64,000 bases of DNA from Lindgomyces ingoldianus. Taxonomy: Eukaryota > Ascomycota > Dothideomycetes > Pleosporales > Lindgomycetaceae. The notes beneath the pieces are model-generated. The model was not told where the DNA came from. It did no database searches and saw only the letters and a list, made by a program, of their open reading frames with translations. Position numbers and translations under genes: made by a program. The first letter of the stretch is position 1. Every line of letters begins with the position of its first letter. The stretch lies in the NCBI RefSeq assembly GCF_010093535.1, contig NW_022985175.1, positions 496,001-560,000 on the forward strand, given 5' to 3'. Below, one piece after another: positions 46,351-56,883 of this stretch.

Positions 46351-47592
46351 ATGGGATTAGGAGACTATTCCCCCGGTAGTATCTGGTACTATGCGCCGAC
46401 CAAAGTCGCGCCGATCATTTTCATCGTCTTGTTCTTCATGTCTGGGGTCATCCATGCCTGGCAAACTATGTAAGCAACACCATACGGAGCAAGTCAACCT
46501 TTAGCTCATGGCTTTTAGCAAACACAAGTCTTGGCGGACGACCATTCTTCTGCCATGGGCTGCAGCTTTGATGATCGCTGGCTTCGCTACCCGTGAATAT
46601 GGGGCGTTCCACACCGATCGCCTCGAATTCCTCATCGCCTCAGTTGTACTTATCATGAGCGGTCCCCCGGTCTATGCCCTCATCAATTACTTCATCTTGT
46701 CCCGTATCCTCTACTACATCCCTTACCTTTCACCCATGCATCCTGGACGCGTTGTCACGACATTTGTCGGCCTGGATGCAGTGTGTGAAATCCTTATTGG
46801 CCAGGGTGCCTGGCGGATGGCGAATTCCTCCATGACTGAAGCCCAACGGCAACTCGGAGCCAACCTAGTCACAGCCTCACTATGTCTCCAGGCAACTTTA
46901 TTTGGCGCCTTTGGGCTCCTAGCCGCCCAATTCCAAGTATGTCATCTCCTAGAATGCATCCCGAAGACCACTAGCTTATTTAGCAGTACCGCGCTACGAA
47001 AGCGAACGTCCTGACCAAAGACCTTCGTATTGTACTGTATGTACTGTACGTCAGCGCATCCATCGTCACCATTCGCTGCATCTACAGACTTGTTGAATAC
47101 ATAATGGGCTGGGATAGCACCATCTACAAAAACGAAATCTTCTTCTGGATTTTCGAGGCGCTCATCATGTTCATAAACACTGCGCTGCTCAATATATACC
47201 ACCCCGGAAAGCGTCTCCCTCGATCCAACAATGTCTTCCTAGATCGCGATGGTGTTACCGAAAGGGCGGGACCTGGTTGGGCCGACGATCGACCTTGGCC
47301 TGCTACTGTATTTGATCCTTTTGACCTCTGGGGAATGTTCACTGGGAGAGATAAGAAGAGCCAGTTCTGGGATATGAACGATGATGAACTTGCGCAGCTG
47401 AGAGCCGAGAATAAAGCTAAAAAGAGGGGTATCATTGCGGGATTCTTCGACCCCTTTCACTTGTGGGGCGAGCGAGGATACGTTGGGAAGCATCTCTCGA
47501 AGAAGCCCGCTCAAAGTGAGCCAGCTGTGACTCAGGAAGCCAAGAATGAGGAGACCAAGAAGAGTGTTCGGGACACCGGTGAGCTTGTCTAA
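46351..47592 (+). CDS. RTA1-family membrane protein (lipid-translocating exporter type)
   Basis: Seven-helix fungal membrane protein related to Rta1/Rsb1, linked to sphingoid-base export and resistance to toxic lipids or sterol drugs. Exons 46351-46469, 46519-46936 and 46984-47592 give 381 residues. The start MGLGDYSPGSIWYYAPTKVA is followed by helix 1 (PIIFIVLFFMSGVIHAWQT). Exon 2 carries the family core: GFATREYGAFHTDRLEFLIA, then YFILSRILYYIPYLSPMHPG and a TTFVGLDAVCEILIGQGAWR segment. Exon 3 adds IRCIYRLVEYIMGWDSTIYK and IFFWIFEALIMFINTALLNI, then NIYHPGKRLP, the usual last-helix signature. The C-terminal 120 residues are cytosolic and charged. The last acceptor is TAGCAG, a NAGNAG site that could add or drop one Gln. 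Confidence 0.9.
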
Positions 47593-49006
47593 GAATTTGT
47601 TTGAGTCCGGCTGATAATATAGCGGTTAAACATTAGCAGTGTCAGCGTAAACAGCGTGAGGGTTGACGGCTAGTGACTTTTTCAGTAGGTGTTTCATGTT
47701 GGTTGTGAATATTTGGACTTCCCTCCCTTTTTTCCTTGTTGCTTCATGTTTCAGTTTAATAGAGTCATTTATGGACGTAGCCAAAGACCCAAACCAATGG
47801 TCTGAATATTTTGTACTTGTATATCTTTCATAGTAGACTGCCATCTCAAACAAGTGTTTCCCCTTCTATTTTATCTGCGGCAATTTCGAAACCCGAATAC
47901 TTTTCAATTTCTCTTGCTGGCATTCAACAGACTGCCAAAAGAGGTTTAGACATTGTTGTATTTTGTACATGTACCCTCCCACTCGAGCCCCGTCCCTTGT
48001 CTCTAGTTTCCGGTCCCTCCCCTCAAAACCCAAAGTTCCCTTTGCTCTTGGCAATTGTACTTCACAGAGAGCCTCAATGTTCTCGTGTAGTTATATAGCT
48101 CGAAATCTGCTCCTCTGCCTCGATCCATATCGTCGAGCTTGAATATGACGTTCAACGTAGCGCGCAAAGACATTACCAATATATTAGGGATCGCGTGTCC
48201 ATGTCTGAGAAGAAAACCCACAACGGCATTGATGACAATGAGTCACTAGAGCTGGCCAACTTGGCTAACCGAGGAGCAAGAATAAGAAGAACAGAATCAA
48301 ATGCATGTCTACATCCTCCAATCTTCAGACTCGTTAATCCCTCTTACAAAACAGAATTAAACGAAATCTAGCTGCACATCATACCATTATACTGATCGTA
48401 GATTTGCCGTGTGTCCCTCCCATCGTACGCTCAAAGACTTGCCGCGGATGGACGAGCAAAATACGGATATTATGGTGACAGGGTTAACTAAAGCCAGGCC
48501 GTTCTACATCTAATAAAAATCTTGTTCGGGGACGAGCACCATTGCACTTGCCGGGCGGGTTTAGGACAGGGAGCAGCATTATTTTGCTTTCTTGTTACGT
48601 TCTAGTGAGAGGCTTAATAGATTAGCGTTTTCTTGGTTATAGAGAGATTCTTCTTCTTGCAACCTGAATGCTTTTCGAGACATTCTAGGCATTGAAGAGT
48701 GAACTTGGTTGCCTGATACGGGATTCTGATCTTTGCTGCATAATGCCTTGCCGCCAGACATGAAGGCAGAGTCTTCTTTGTCAGTTTTCTTAGGACGACG
48801 CTAGGAGTATACCGTAACGGGAACAGCTTGGTAGTAGGTGGATAGACCAAAGAAAAATCGACCATATAGTCCGAGGGTATCATACACCAAATCCAGCCCA
48901 GATCTAATTCCCCTACCCAACCCAAAAAAACAAAAGCATAAACACCTAAAACGCCCCCTGCACACCTGGAAAAGATATGTGACGAAAACTTCCATTCCCC
49001 CGCTTC
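47593..49006. other. Convergent intergenic region
   Basis: 1.4 kb between the RTA1-like gene and an unrecognised gene. ORFs up to about 100 codons on both strands show no recognisable content. Confidence 0.5.
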
Positions 49007-50396
49007 TCAAGACCGCAACTTCAAGGCCCCATCAGATACCCCTACCTCCTCGCTCACCTCCTCCTTTGAACCTCCAAGCATATACGTGCCTCTTCTATCA
49101 AAATGCCGACTACTACTGTGCCAACATGGCAGGGCCTCTGGATCCTCATCCTCATTCCTACACCCCCTCCTGCAACCGCCGCCCTGTCTCCACGCCGTTC
49201 CCGCCCACTTCATACACCGTGCATACTCAGCACACCTTCCCACCCTCCTCTTCTTGCTGCTCGCGAATTCGGCAAGGATACGACGGTCCATCATGCGACG
49301 AAGAGTGATAGTGGATTTAGCGCAGAAGTCATCGATGGGGAGAGCGAGATGAGAGAGGGCGGTTGCAGTCGTTTCGAGAGATTCGAGATGGTAGAGTATC
49401 TCTTCTTCGGAGTCAGTTGAGGAGACTAAGAGCCAGGATCTGGAGTCATTGGTGCTGGTGCTGGTGCTCGATGGCGGTTTCTCGTCGGTTTTCGTCATGC
49501 TTTGGAGCCGTTTCTGAAACTGATCTTTCCCCTCCTCTTCCTCAGCTACCGACAGAGGTACAACAGCCCTAACAATCGCCTCATCGAGATCCTCAAAACT
49601 CGAAAATCCATTTAACTCCCACTCCAACACCTCCTTATCACAACCCACCATACCCAAAAACACCAAATCCTTCAGCTCCATTAACAATTCAAAAATCATG
49701 CGCTGTGGCACTAGGCGTTGGCTGAAGAGTGTTTGTATCGGGGACAAGAATTTCCGGACAATTTCGCCGCCGGTGTAGAGGTTTTTTCCGAGGGCGAAGG
49801 GTGCGTTATCAGCCATTTGAAGCTCGATTTTCGACATTTGGCGTGAGATACCAGCGGCGATGTGGCGGATTTGGATGAGTGGGTTGTGGGCGAGTGAGGA
49901 TTGAAGAGAGGAGGGGAGATCTGTACAAGTCTCATCAGCGCTATATTTCTCTTTCAACCCATCTTGGATTTATCCCAAGCCCCTGGCTTGGCCAATGGAG
50001 TGAAGTGAGGAGAAGAGCACCAAGCATACCCGTAAACACCACCTCCCCCGCCAACACCACCAATGCCTCCGCCAACTCCCTCTCCTTCTCGCTCAACTCC
50101 CGTTTCTGCGACTGCATACTCCGCCACGGAACCACGAATCCAATACTCCTGCCTCCACTCCCTCCTCCCATCCCACCCATCCTATCCATCCTATCTCTCC
50201 TACTCCTCCTCCCATCCCTCTCTTCCCCTGAATCTGCGTTCCTCACCCCCTTTCCAAGGCCCCTCGCATGCCGGATGTCGTCGGGGTGGTATTGGAAAGT
50301 CAGGAGCAAGTCGTTCTGATCGCGGGTCGTTGCGCGTAGGTTGCGGAAGACGTTTAGCACTGTGTTTGCGCTGAATAGGTGTTGGTAGGGAGACAT
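49007..50396 (-). CDS. Unrecognised protein, 426 residues
   Basis: Exons 50396-50030 and 49920-49007 (109-base intron, donor GTATGC, acceptor TTGTACAG) give 426 residues in one frame. I do not recognise the family. The N-terminus MSPYQHLFSANTVLNVFRNL is helical; a Gly/Arg/Met-rich low-complexity insert (DRMDRMGGMGGGSGGRS) follows at about 65-90. The splice joins AGEVVFT to DLPSSLQSSLAHNPLIQIRH, after which a mainly helical region continues (ISRQMSKIELQMADNAPFAL, then VPQRMIFELLMELKDLVFLG). An acidic Ser/Thr linker leads to a short helix, and the C-terminus contains several Cys (CRRGCRN). No signal peptide or membrane helix. Codon pattern and intron support a real gene; the C-terminal 90 residues are the least certain. 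Confidence 0.55.
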
Positions 50397-51060
50397 GATC
50401 GTGATAAATCTTGAATCTAATCATGAATCAATAGATACAGGCACTACATAGCTTGAAGTAGATTTGAAAGAAATAATGAGCAGGAGGAGCACTGTGTACA
50501 CTTAGAGGGATGTCTGACGTGTGGTGGGTCCGCGCGATGACAAGGAGCTAACTCAACCGGGGTTTGTTATCATTTTGCCGAAAGAGGGCAAGGGCAAGAA
50601 ACGTGGAATGTGCATGTGGCTGCCTACAACACGAGTCTGTGGGGAAATGGCATTTCACCGATTTCCTTGCAAAAAAATTTTTTTTTAATCGGTTTCATCG
50701 CCCGGCGCATTGAAGGTCAAGTCTTCCAAAAAAGACTGTGGTATAATGACCCGTTTGGAATCCACGGCTCATTTGACACTCGATGGGGCATTCAAGAAAT
50801 TTGGTAGGGATGTTGATGGGAACGTTGACAGTAAAATATTCCAAGCAGCGCGGTCGCTAGATCTATTCATCCGCTCGCTTAAACAACGACACGTATAATA
50901 CATTGGAGATATAAGAATGCGCCATCGCAATAGATCCAATCCATAGTCTCATCCAACCGGTACTCTACGAAGCCGAGGCAAAGAGATCTCCAAGTCTTGA
51001 TATATGCTTTTGCGCCAGAAACACCAAAGTATGCATTACTTTCTTCACCCGCGGCGTTAC
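50397..51060. other. Intergenic region between PPT1 and the unrecognised gene
   Basis: Upstream region of the unrecognised gene. A short A/T tract (seven A then nine T) lies near 50673. No gene seen. Confidence 0.5.
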
Positions 51061-52667
51061 TTATAACATGTTCATGAGGCCGCTCGCTGCATACGCCATT
51101 GGCTTCACGTTCGGATGCGGTACTGCGTCAAACTTTGTGTAGTTCAGCTTATAGTCTGGTCCGATCTTGATGAACGCGCCCTTGTTGCCGGTGCTGTCGC
51201 AGTAGTGCGGGGCGGAGAAGACAGTGATACAGCGTCCATCGTGTTCGACCTCGTAGCCCTCCATTCGGACTTCGTGTGATCGGATGATGGCATCAATTTT
51301 GTTCGCTTCGCAGAACCTCTTGGTGACATCGGGTCCGAATTGAAGACCAACGCCGCGCTTGCTAGGCCCACGTCCTGGTTGCGTCTGTGGGTCTGTCCAG
51401 AGCATTTCCATCATAAGACCAGATTGCCCTGGCTGTCTCTGCTTGAAGCGGTCGAGTTTCCTAATGTCGTCTAAAGTGACCTTGTCGTCCGAGAATAGCC
51501 CGCCGTGAAGAACAAAGTACTTCTTTCCGATGAGAGTAGCTAGGGGCAGCGCGGAGAAGGACTCGGAGAAAAGCTTGAAGACTCGCTCAGTGTATTTAGC
51601 TCGACATTCGCCCTCGAAGCCATACATCCTGTTCATGTCGTCCGTCTCATGGTTACCACGGTTCAGGAAGAAGGTATTGGGGTAAAGCCACTTGTAGGCG
51701 TAAAGCGTGAGAGCGACTTCAGTGGACCAAGACCCTCGGTCGACGAAGTCACCATTAAACAAGTAGGCGTTCTTTTTAGTGGGTGTGCCAGCGAGACGGA
51801 AGATCTCCATGAGGTCGAAGAATTGGCCTGTGGTGGTGGTCAGTATTGCTCTGAAAATGCCAAAGAAGGTAGTCAGTAAGAAGGAAGCTTACCGTGCGTA
51901 TCTCCGCACACGGTGATCTCATGCCCCGCTTCAACATCGCACTCCACCATAGTTGGCTCCTTCCTGACAAGGTCCATAACGGCCAAGATGATCTGGAAGA
52001 CATACTTCCTCGCAATCTTCTTCCCATTCTTGAACCGTTCTATCATGTCCTCAATAAACTCTACCGTCATTTCCTTGTCGAGCTTAACGCCGTCGTACCC
52101 TGCATCCACGACCATGGATTCCAAATCAAGACCCTCTGCCGCCGACGGGGCATCCTCAACCTCGATTGCCTTCAAGAAGGCATCCCGCTTAACGATCTTG
52201 TCACACTCAGCCATACGCAGCTTCGCCGTGGCATCATTGGGGGCCTTCTTGACGACAAGCTTCCAGTCGCGGAGGGCTTCACGGTGGTGTAGAATCGCCG
52301 TGTTTGCAGAGGCTCGACGGTAGAATGCCTGCAGTGTGACGTTAGCCTTGTACGGAAGCAGCTCCGAATGTGTGCTCTGATACCTTAACATTGTTGGGGT
52401 CGAGCTCGATGGCCTTGTCTGCATCCAGAATCGACAACCCATAAGATTCTAGCTTGATGTTGGCCTGAACGAATGGGTGAGTGAGAGGTCGCGTGCTGGG
52501 GTGGGAAGGCTACGAACTTGGGCGCGGTTAGTGTAAAACGAGGGTTCCCGGTCCCACTTCTCTATGGCCTCTGTGTAGAACTTGACGGCTGTGGGCCAGT
52601 CATGCTTCTTGAAGGCTTCATTACCCTTGTTCTTGAGCTCAGTCGCCTCTTCCAGCGGGCTCCCCAT
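51061..52667 (-). CDS. PPT1: Serine/threonine protein phosphatase 5 (PPT1)
   Basis: TPR-containing phosphatase that binds Hsp90 and dephosphorylates Hsp90 and its co-chaperones. Exons 52667-52518, 52464-52384, 52328-51893 and 51827-51061 give 477 residues, the usual length. Residues 1-120 hold three TPR repeats ([20 protein letters not shown], then [16 protein letters not shown] and a third repeat). The catalytic domain has the metal-binding motifs GDTHG (residues 219-223, created by the last splice), GDFVDRGSW and GNHETDDMN, and the conserved [16 protein letters not shown] near the end. The C-terminal helix that closes over the active site ([10 protein letters not shown]) is present. It is divergent from SPT4. 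Confidence 0.96.
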
Positions 52668-52991
52668 GGCTAGTGAATGCGTGGTATGTGCGAAGGAGGG
52701 GAGGTGGGGTAAGGGGAATGGTCACTGTCCACTGTTCAGGGAGGCGCGAGGGCCTGCAAAATCTTCCAACGGTCTTTCCGACGTTTAACGGAGAGGCAAG
52801 CAGTGAGAAGGAGCAGCAGGTACCTGGGTGCGCAGGTTCCCGCAGTCAAAAAGTCGCTTTTCCTCCGCCCTCCGCCCCACGAGCGCTCGCGAACAGACCC
52901 CCCACACCGCCTGCGCATCCCGCCAACCACCGGATCCAATTTCTCGCCGAGACACGCCGAAACCGCAGCGCCCGGCAGAATAGCCTCCAGG
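52668..52991. promoter_or_regulatory. Upstream region of PPT1 and of the SPT4 ORF
   Basis: GC-rich region between the divergent PPT1 and SPT4 transcription units. The SPT4 frame is open from 52803, but this part (LRPPPHERSRTDPP and on) looks like non-coding leader. Confidence 0.4.
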
Positions 52992-53020
52992 ATGCCCTGT
53001 AAAGGGACCGCGCAGGTCAC

Positions 53021-53078
53021 GACGACGTCGACGACGACGACGACGACGACGAAGAAGAAGAAGAAGAAGAAGAAGAAA
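53021..53078 (+). repeat. (GAC)n(GAA)n trinucleotide tract
   Basis: A GAC repeat (with one GTC interruption) runs directly into a GAA repeat. In the SPT4-linked frame it codes for Thr then Lys runs. Confidence 0.9.
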
Positions 53079-53405
53079 CAGCCGTCGAGCTACATCATCG
53101 TCGACTCTGAATCAGACGCGGCCGAGAGTGGCTCCCACAGTGGCAGTGGCAGTGGGACAGACGACAGCGCTGCGAAACCCATCGACGCTGCTTCCGAGGC
53201 GGTCTTGCAGGGCGAGGTTCCGGGGACGCCACAGCGGCGCGCAGAAAAGTCCCAGCCACAGGTCGAGCGCTGGGTCGCCGAACAAAGCGCCTCTCACAAC
53301 TCGAACCAAGGCCTCGCTCAGGAGCTCTTCCGCGATTTCGTCACCCTTCCTCACTCTCCCAAGGCCCCAGACATCCAGCGTTCCTGCTCCCCTCCAGCTC
53401 AGCTC

Positions 53406-53437
<32 letters not shown>
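53406..53437 (+). repeat. (CAG)n trinucleotide tract
   Basis: About ten CAG/GCA units. The tract reads as poly-Ala in the SPT4 frame and poly-Gln in the overlapping frame. Confidence 0.9.
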
Positions 53438-53672
53438 GTCTCCCCAAGCCCCACCGGTTCTTCAAGCTTCTTCATCAGAACGCAGGGTCGGCCTCCCCAA
53501 TCTGCCTTTCAACAAGACAACCGAACCCCGATTCACTTGTCTTCAGAACGCACGAACGAACAGCGTCCCAGCACCCAACGTCCCCGCCCGGCCTTCGCGA
53601 TCCACCCGTAGACCTCGCACCATCCCTCGCACCATCCCTATCGACCCACAGCTCCCGCCTGAAGACTCCGAC

Positions 53673-54101
53673 ATGTCCTACATCCCAAGCAGCCAGCAGC
53701 GCCACATGCGCGCCTGCATGGTCTGCTCCATCGTGCGCACGTACTCGCAGTTCATGCAATCTGGCTGTCCGAATTGCGAAAGCTTCCTCGAACTCACCGG
53801 AAACGGCGACGCCATCTCCGACTGCACCAGCCAGGTTTTCGACGGCCTGCTGTCGGTCAGTAACACAGAGAGGAGCTGGGTCGCAAGATATCAGCGGTTG
53901 GAGGGATACGTTCCGGGCGTGTATGCGATCCAGGTGGAGGGAATCGTGAGTACAGCTTGCGGGCGAAGGGGACAGTGAGAGAAGCGAGAACTGACTGTGA
54001 AATAGCTGCCCGAGGATGCCGTCGTGGCCGCTGAGAATGCTGGCATACACTACATACCCCGCGACGGTAGCGTTAGCGAGGCCCTTCCCACCGAGGGTTG
54101 A
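53673..54101 (+). CDS. SPT4: Transcription elongation factor SPT4
   Basis: Zinc-binding partner of Spt5 in the DSIF complex, acting with RNA polymerase II in elongation. Exons 53673-53945 and 54006-54101 (60-base intron, donor GTGAGT) give 122 residues, the normal fungal length, which supports the start at MSYIPSSQQRHMRACMVCS. The zinc ribbon is C-x2-C (CMVC) and C-x2-C (CPNC), followed by ESFLELTGNGDAISDCTSQV and SWVARYQRLEGYVPGVYAIQ, which forms the Spt5-binding surface. The second exon adds LPEDAVVAAENAGIHYIPRD. The frame stays open upstream for 290 codons, so an extended form cannot be excluded. Confidence 0.93.
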
Positions 54102-54774
54102 GCCAAGTCACAATCAATATATAAAATAAGATGACGAGGGAGCATTGTCCCAAGCTCCCCTTCTCTAGTCTACCCACACTGCATATTCAGCGACGGCGTC
54201 ATAGGGAAAGATCACGGATAATTTTTCAACAGGAGCTCCAGAGCTCTATGTTTGCATGAGTCAAGGTGGTTCGGCTAATTAGTGGTATATATGTGTTCCC
54301 GGATACTAGAGATCGGAAGGGGAAGGAGCATCTTGCAGTCTGCATTGTGAGACTACCAACATCCACCTATGCCTAGACGGGCATCCAGTAGAGAAAATCA
54401 AGAACACACCTTTTATCATTCAACGCCAAAGAAGCAATTTCCAAACATGCCCCAGCGACCTGTTGCTGCTACCTGTGTAATGTTTAAGCGGATGGGATGG
54501 TTGCAGGTGACATCCCAAGATAGGCAGAGAAATAGACTAAGGGTGATTGAATACTTGAATCAGCGACAGTCATCTAAGCCAACGTATTTTGGATTCGGGT
54601 ATACATCCAGTATTTTCAATGCCGACCCCAATCAATCCCTCGCGCCAGAAAACGCCTATCCATGCGCTGCTAACCAACTAAAAAACATTGTGCGAATTCC
54701 ACATCTACCCACCCACTCAGAAGGCATTCAACCGTCCAGCACAATCACAGTCAAACCCATTCCTTCCGTGCCAT
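54102..54774. other. Convergent intergenic region (SPT4 / MID1)
   Basis: 3' flanks of two convergent genes. A 165-codon ORF at 54369-54866 overlaps the end of MID1 on the opposite strand and its C-terminal half is just Pro/Ser-rich antisense; rejected as a gene. Confidence 0.5.
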
Positions 54775-56883
54775 CTACATCCAAAGCAACCCCCCAACTG
54801 CCCCTGCAACTGCCCCAACCATCCAAACCTTCACACCCCCCATCCCTACCCCCGCCGCGCCCCTAAACACGTTCAAATTCACCACCGCGCCCGGGAAGTT
54901 ACAGGTCAAATTCAGACTCCCGCTCCTCCGCCGCCCATACGTCGAATACCGATTCGCACCATCCGGACATGCAAACCCCAGCTGCGCGGGACAACTCCTG
55001 ACAATATCAAAGCACAGATCCTCACAGGGCAGCAACTCCTTGTACGGCCCCGGCTGAATTACCTCGTCGATCATGGGGTTTCGACTCGTGTTGAATGCGA
55101 GACGCTGGCGGAATGTGTCGTTGAAGTTTTTCGTCATGTTATTCGCGTACGCCAACGTGCCTGCTTGTAACGATCCGTCCTGGGGAAAGGGATTGCCGAT
55201 GTTGCGGTCTATGAGCCAGGGGTTTGTGGCGTTCCAGTCTTCGCAGCGGGGCATGAGGACTGAGCAGAGCCATTGTTTGTAGTCGTCGGAGCAGTCTTGG
55301 CAGGTGCGTGCGAGGGAATATTGTGCGGTGCCCGTGGTGTCGCAGGCGACCTGCTGGAGCGAGTTTGTGAAGTTCTGGAAGTAGGCTGAGGCTTGGCTGT
55401 CGTAGAGCGAGGCGAGGCCTGTCATGTTGTTGGTGAATTTAGGATTTGAGGGGACGGCATAGGCGACATCGGTGCAGAATTTTAGGTTGAAGATTACTTG
55501 GCAAGATGTACCTGTGTGCATCCTGTTAGTAAGGTTGGAGGTGAGGAACGGTGGGGGTGGGGGGTAGGGGAAGGGGATGATGAGGTGGGAGGCAAGCAAC
55601 TTACGCGCTTTAGTGGTCCACTCGAACTGTTTCCAAACTCGACCTCCCGCTTGTGGGACAGCGTTTCCAGGCACATTAAGCGCTTCCGTCGTTCCATTTC
55701 CATCCATGGCCAAGAAACCCACATACGTCGCGCCACTAGTGAGTCCCTGAACATGGAGCTGGGCTTTCGGTCGACCACCTCCACCATATCTTTTTGTCAT
55801 GTCGCTTGAGACGGTTATATTTGCCGCCTTGTTAAACTGCTCTTGCAGCCCACAGAACGACCTCTCTAGCCCAGCGCCCGTCTTGCCCCAGTCGTTTTTA
55901 GCAAAGGCGTACATGGTGAACGGTGTTTTCATATCCATCCATTGCTTGTTGACTTCCTCCGAAGAGTTCTCCTTGGTAAGATTGTAGGTGATGAAAAGAG
56001 CCGAGTTAGCATCTGTGTCGATCAACCATAGAAAAGGGGAGGTGTCGTTGTAGCTGTGGTAGTATCCGTCAATGCTAGCGGCGACTTCGTAGTGCCAGTT
56101 TCCGGTCCAGCCTGTGGTCAATGAGGGCGCACTCACACCAATATAGACGTCCGAATCTGCCTGGATACTGAAATTGACATGTCCGCCCACGAAGGGGATA
56201 GGTGGAGTAGCCAGGTCATTCTCCGCCTTCGGACCTGGTTTCTGATTATTCGTCGACGTCGAAACATAGAGGATGAGTTGCGGCGGTTCGTTGGTGACAA
56301 TACTAATGTTGGTCGAGGGCTGCCGGCATGTGTTCACGGAGATATACACCTTGTTCCCGCTCTGCCTCTTCTCCATCTCTATCAGTTCTGCCTCCTCTTC
56401 ACCCTCGGGGCTATCGAAATCCCCCGAAATACCCCTCTTCGATGCATTCTCCACACCCCGCCCATCCAGCGGCGAAGGGAAGCCCGATCCAGGGGCCGAC
56501 TTCTTAGCCTGAACCTGACTCTTCTCCAGCACGAAATTATGCGTCGTTCCTGGATTCGCATCCATGCCTTTCTTCACATTGTTCGTGAGCGCATCGACCC
56601 CATCCGCTGCCCTGCCTATCAGATTCCGGTCAAAGTATGCAAAGTCTGGTTCATATCCACCCCCTTCCTCTTCCAATTCTACTATCTGCCCATTTGGTAT
56701 AAAAGGAGATATTGACTGCTCGACATGTGTCTGAACTTCCGGGGTGAGGGGTAGCGGATTGAGTTCGGCAGCGTAGACGAAGTGGTGTGGCTGGAACGAG
56801 ATCCATATCAACACGAGGAAACAGGTTGCAATTACAGAGGCCAGAAGCCTCGATTGCAGAGGCGTGAGCTTCGGGAGCTGCAT
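54775..56883 (-). CDS. MID1: Stretch-activated Ca2+ channel subunit MID1
   Basis: Regulatory subunit that, with Cch1, forms the high-affinity plasma-membrane Ca2+ influx system used in mating, hyphal growth and stress. Exons: start to 55605 and 55511-54775 (93-base intron). From MQLPKLTPLQSRLLASVIAT at 56883 the product is 671 residues; the frame is open to 57012 (714 residues), but the Met at 56883 puts the hydrophobic signal (CFLVLIWISFQPHHFVYAAE) near the N-terminus, as in the family. The ectodomain has many N-glycosylation sequons, a FAKNDWGKTGAGLE region, and the Cys-rich C-terminal domain (CQDCSDDYKQWLCSVLMPRC, then LLPCEDLCFDIVRSCPAQLG) typical of Mid1. The C-terminus ends in a hydrophobic Gly/Ala/Val segment. 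Confidence 0.93.
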   Translation of the reverse strand: MQLPKLTPLQSRLLASVIATCFLVLIWISFQPHHFVYAAELNPLPLTPEVQTHVEQSISPFIPNGQIVELEEEGGGYEPDFAYFDRNLIGRAADGVDALTNNVKKGMDANPGTTHNFVLEKSQVQAKKSAPGSGFPSPLDGRGVENASKRGISGDFDSPEGEEEAELIEMEKRQSGNKVYISVNTCRQPSTNISIVTNEPPQLILYVSTSTNNQKPGPKAENDLATPPIPFVGGHVNFSIQADSDVYIGVSAPSLTTGWTGNWHYEVAASIDGYYHSYNDTSPFLWLIDTDANSALFITYNLTKENSSEEVNKQWMDMKTPFTMYAFAKNDWGKTGAGLERSFCGLQEQFNKAANITVSSDMTKRYGGGGRPKAQLHVQGLTSGATYVGFLAMDGNGTTEALNVPGNAVPQAGGRVWKQFEWTTKARKLLASHLIIPFPYPPPPPFLTSNLTNRMHTGTSCQVIFNLKFCTDVAYAVPSNPKFTNNMTGLASLYDSQASAYFQNFTNSLQQVACDTTGTAQYSLARTCQDCSDDYKQWLCSVLMPRCEDWNATNPWLIDRNIGNPFPQDGSLQAGTLAYANNMTKNFNDTFRQRLAFNTSRNPMIDEVIQPGPYKELLPCEDLCFDIVRSCPAQLGFACPDGANRYSTYGRRRSGSLNLTCNFPGAVVNLNVFRGAAGVGMGGVKVWMVGAVAGAVGGLLWM

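Larger units (their letters stand above)
52992..53672 (+). other. Long ORF in frame with, and joined to, SPT4
   Basis: 227 codons without a stop lead directly into the SPT4 start codon in the same frame. The predicted peptide begins MPCKGTAQV, then has Thr and Lys runs coded by GAC/GAA repeats, an acidic segment SYIIVDSESDAAESG, a helix-like segment (QVERWVAEQSASHNSNQG, LAQELFRDFV) and an alanine run coded by a CAG-type repeat. No known domain. A second frame (53128-53949) is also open, so GC-rich composition may explain the openness. It could be an N-terminal extension of SPT4, a translated leader, or nothing. Confidence 0.3.

Noticed and set aside
53128..53949. 273-codon ORF overlapping SPT4 in another frame
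   Set aside because: SPT4 occupies the other frame with full family motifs; the openness comes from GC-rich sequence and repeats.
54369..54866. 165-codon ORF on the + strand
   Set aside because: Its second half is antisense to the MID1 C-terminus and the first half has no recognisable content.
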